Notes under the pieces: generated by a model
The model's input: only the letters and a program-made list of their open reading frames with translations
What the model was told of the DNA's origin: nothing
The model's database searches: none
Shown here: piece by piece, positions 63,501-64,000 of the stretch
How the letters are laid out: each line of letters opens with the position of its first letter
Position numbering within the stretch: the first letter of the stretch is position 1
Source: Salinibacterium sp. NG253
Lineage (GTDB): Bacteria > Actinomycetota > Actinomycetes > Actinomycetales > Microbacteriaceae
Assembly (NCBI RefSeq): GCF_015864945.1
Contig: NZ_JADYWF010000001.1
Location: forward strand, 1,116,378-1,180,377
Direction: 5' to 3'
Length of the DNA: 64,000 nt
Program-made: the position numbers and the translations under genes

Positions 63501-64000
63501 CTCGCCTTCGGTGCAGACACCGGTGAAGGTTTGGCCGTCGGCTTTTTCGTAGACGACAGAATCACCGTCCACGTAGGGCGCGGCTCCCGGGGTGCTGCCA
63601 AGAGCGTCACCCGCAAAGGCCGGGTTTTCGGGGGCAAAGCCGGTGTCGAGCACGCCGACCACGATTCCTTCACCCGCGGTTTCAGCACCGCCGATGGATG
63701 CCCAGAGTCCGTCTTCGCCTTCGAGGCCAAGGAACTCTGTTGACCGCTGCGCTGCCGTGATCTTCTTCAGCTCGTCGGGAACGATCGAGGCAACAAGTTT
63801 GTTTGCCGATAGTTCAACCGCTTGAGCCGCGGTCAGATCTGCCGCGAAACCGTTGGTCGCGAGAGTGTACGAATAGTCAATATCAGCACCGACGGATGCC
63901 GCGACATCGTCTTGCTTCTCTTCCAAATATTCGGTGTAGTCCTGCACTACTTGGCGGCGAGTGTCGAGTTGCTCGCCTTCGGGTGGGGTTGTTGCGTCAA
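60600..64000 (-). CDS. secreted subtilisin-like serine protease (S8), 5' part beyond the window
   Basis: The frame stays open to the window end (upstream of GTG 63947 it reads VQRRTDLQEGEPPTTAD backwards on the strand, without a stop), so more than 1,130 residues are encoded and the signal peptide is missing. Order: I9-like propeptide, S8 catalytic core with Asp (VVGVLDTGF, near 63,645), His (DGHGSHT, near 63,373) and Ser (LSGTSMSSPH, near 62,380), a PA insert between His and Ser, Fn3-like repeats, a C-terminal pre-peptidase-like domain and an Ig-like end. No cell-wall sorting signal, so it is probably released. Calcium-dependent cucumisin type. Confidence 0.92.
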   Translation of the reverse strand, partial: DATTPPEGEQLDTRRQVVQDYTEYLEEKQDDVAASVGADIDYSYTLATNGFAADLTAAQAVELSANKLVASIVPDELKKITAAQRSTEFLGLEGEDGLWASIGGAETAGEGIVVGVLDTGFAPENPAFAGDALGSTPGAAPYVDGDSVVYEKADGQTFTGVCTEGEQFTADDCTTKVISARYFVDGFGASNLGDASVGEYVSPRDGDGHGSHTASTAAGNYEIDANVGGNALGYFSGVAPAAKIAAYKVCWSGPDPVDTTDDGCASTDLLAAIDQAVADGVDVINYSIGGGAASSTVSPTDQAFLGAAAAGVFVAASAGNSGPDASTLDNAAPWITTVAASTIPNYEATVTLGDGQEFAGASITVDLDPAAEPLTGELVYAADVTLEGAVDPDLCLADTLDPALVDGKIVVCDRGVIARVDKSAEVARAGGIGAVLVNVTPSSTDLDTHVIPTIHLDAQYRDAVLAYAATEGATATFTPGNETAYQPPTPQVAGFSSRGPVEADGSDIIKPDISAPGVGILAASANAEGAEPTFALLSGTSMSSPHVAGLAALYLGERPNATPAEIKSAFMTTAYDTVDGDGNPVTDPFTQGAGHIDPTKFFEPGLLYLNGIGDWLSYIEGAGYDVLDPAVEAIDPSNLNLASIGIGSLTAAETITRTVTSTQAGTFEASISVPGIDATVSPSTLTFGAAGETQSYEVTISRTDAPLDQFTTGALTWTSGDTVVHSPIAVRPVTILAPDTASGTGTYGAVDVTVTPGGNGDIPLTSTGLTAGVFYEDPTGTETEHSGSGVSGDEFEYAATVPEGTTYARFDLDSIDDTADLDLIVYLLDGSGTPIAGWQSATGAADERVNLADPTPGDYLVIASVYAANPSTAFDVRTFAVVPGAGEPLGLDPEVLPGVQGEAVSYTASWEGLAPFTNYLGLVSYGDTGATTAIEVVTQEDVVPGTPVNTVLPTISGKPLVGSKLTANPGEWDVDGLKFSYQWQANGENIAGADKRKYTVTKADEGKAITVVVTTSKKDLPSASATSEAVTINYSSSVSLSVSKHVAFSWNTVSATIRVATGEDAAATGTVKVTVDGKKVDTITLDEADNGKVTVKLPKLDRGLHQVKAEFTPAGDNVTGSSSRNDWVWIVF

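Noticed and set aside
1-64000. CRISPR array, transposon, prophage or integrated plasmid
   Set aside because: No regularly spaced repeats, transposase, integrase, recombinase or att-like repeat at tRNA-Lys was found.

Overview
The window is a 64 kb piece of a high-GC actinobacterial chromosome, most likely from the family Microbacteriaceae. The support is mixed: GC-rich codon use with many GTG and a few TTG starts, a cytosolic IDH-II type isocitrate dehydrogenase, a DUF6350-purN-purH block, an LAYTG (class E sortase type) surface protein, a WXG100-like operon, and many apparently leaderless promoters (TAnnnT six or seven bases before a start). I saw no transposase, integrase, phage gene or CRISPR array. 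Gene density is very high and no gene-free stretch exceeds 300 bp.

Layout. 1-1.8 kb: two PotB/PotC-type ABC permeases. 1.75-7.7 kb: a conserved unknown protein, tRNA-Lys(TTT), a WapI-like protein, a giant DUF4132/HEAT-like protein and an NAD-dependent epimerase. 7.7-12.8 kb: an LAYTG-anchored beta-helix protein and a divergent pair of NERD proteins, one a membrane protein and one fused to a superfamily 1 helicase. 13-16.6 kb: a CpdA-like phosphodiesterase, a Stealth sugar-phosphate transferase, a small PLDc_N membrane protein and a cysteine hydrolase. 16.7-20.7 kb: a four-gene operon of a small WXG100-like protein, a 774-residue WXG-type protein and two tandemly duplicated lipoproteins. 20.8-24 kb: a ferritin-like/VIT1 transporter, an aldose epimerase and a degenerate galactokinase homologue. 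24-31.3 kb: one-carbon and amino-sugar metabolism (folD with a small membrane ORF, glyA, nagA, purU, nagB), an MFS transporter and a DUF1697 protein.

31.5-40.7 kb is the most coherent block. A six-gene Mrp Na+/H+ antiporter operon (A, C-G, every junction a 4-bp ATGA overlap) is followed by an FMN-binding lipoprotein, ApbE flavin transferase and an RnfD/NqrB-FNR fusion. The last three form a candidate flavin-based transmembrane electron-transfer chain from NAD(P)H to the cell exterior. 40.7-47.7 kb: a P1B ATPase, a K+ channel, DUF805, Rieske and PPOX-like proteins, icd, a GNAT and an alkyltransferase-like protein. 47.7-56.2 kb: a heterodimeric ABC exporter, a membrane-fused DDAH, purH, purN and DUF6350. 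56.3-60.5 kb: glpF-dhaK-dhaL-dhaM (glycerol/dihydroxyacetone uptake and PTS-dependent phosphorylation) with a divergent IclR regulator and a candidate operator. 60.6-64 kb: a large secreted subtilisin-like protease, cut by the window edge.

Two genome-wide habits stand out. Seven of eleven convergent gene pairs overlap by exactly 4 bp at their stop codons, six of them through the palindrome CTAG. Nine genes appear to be leaderless.
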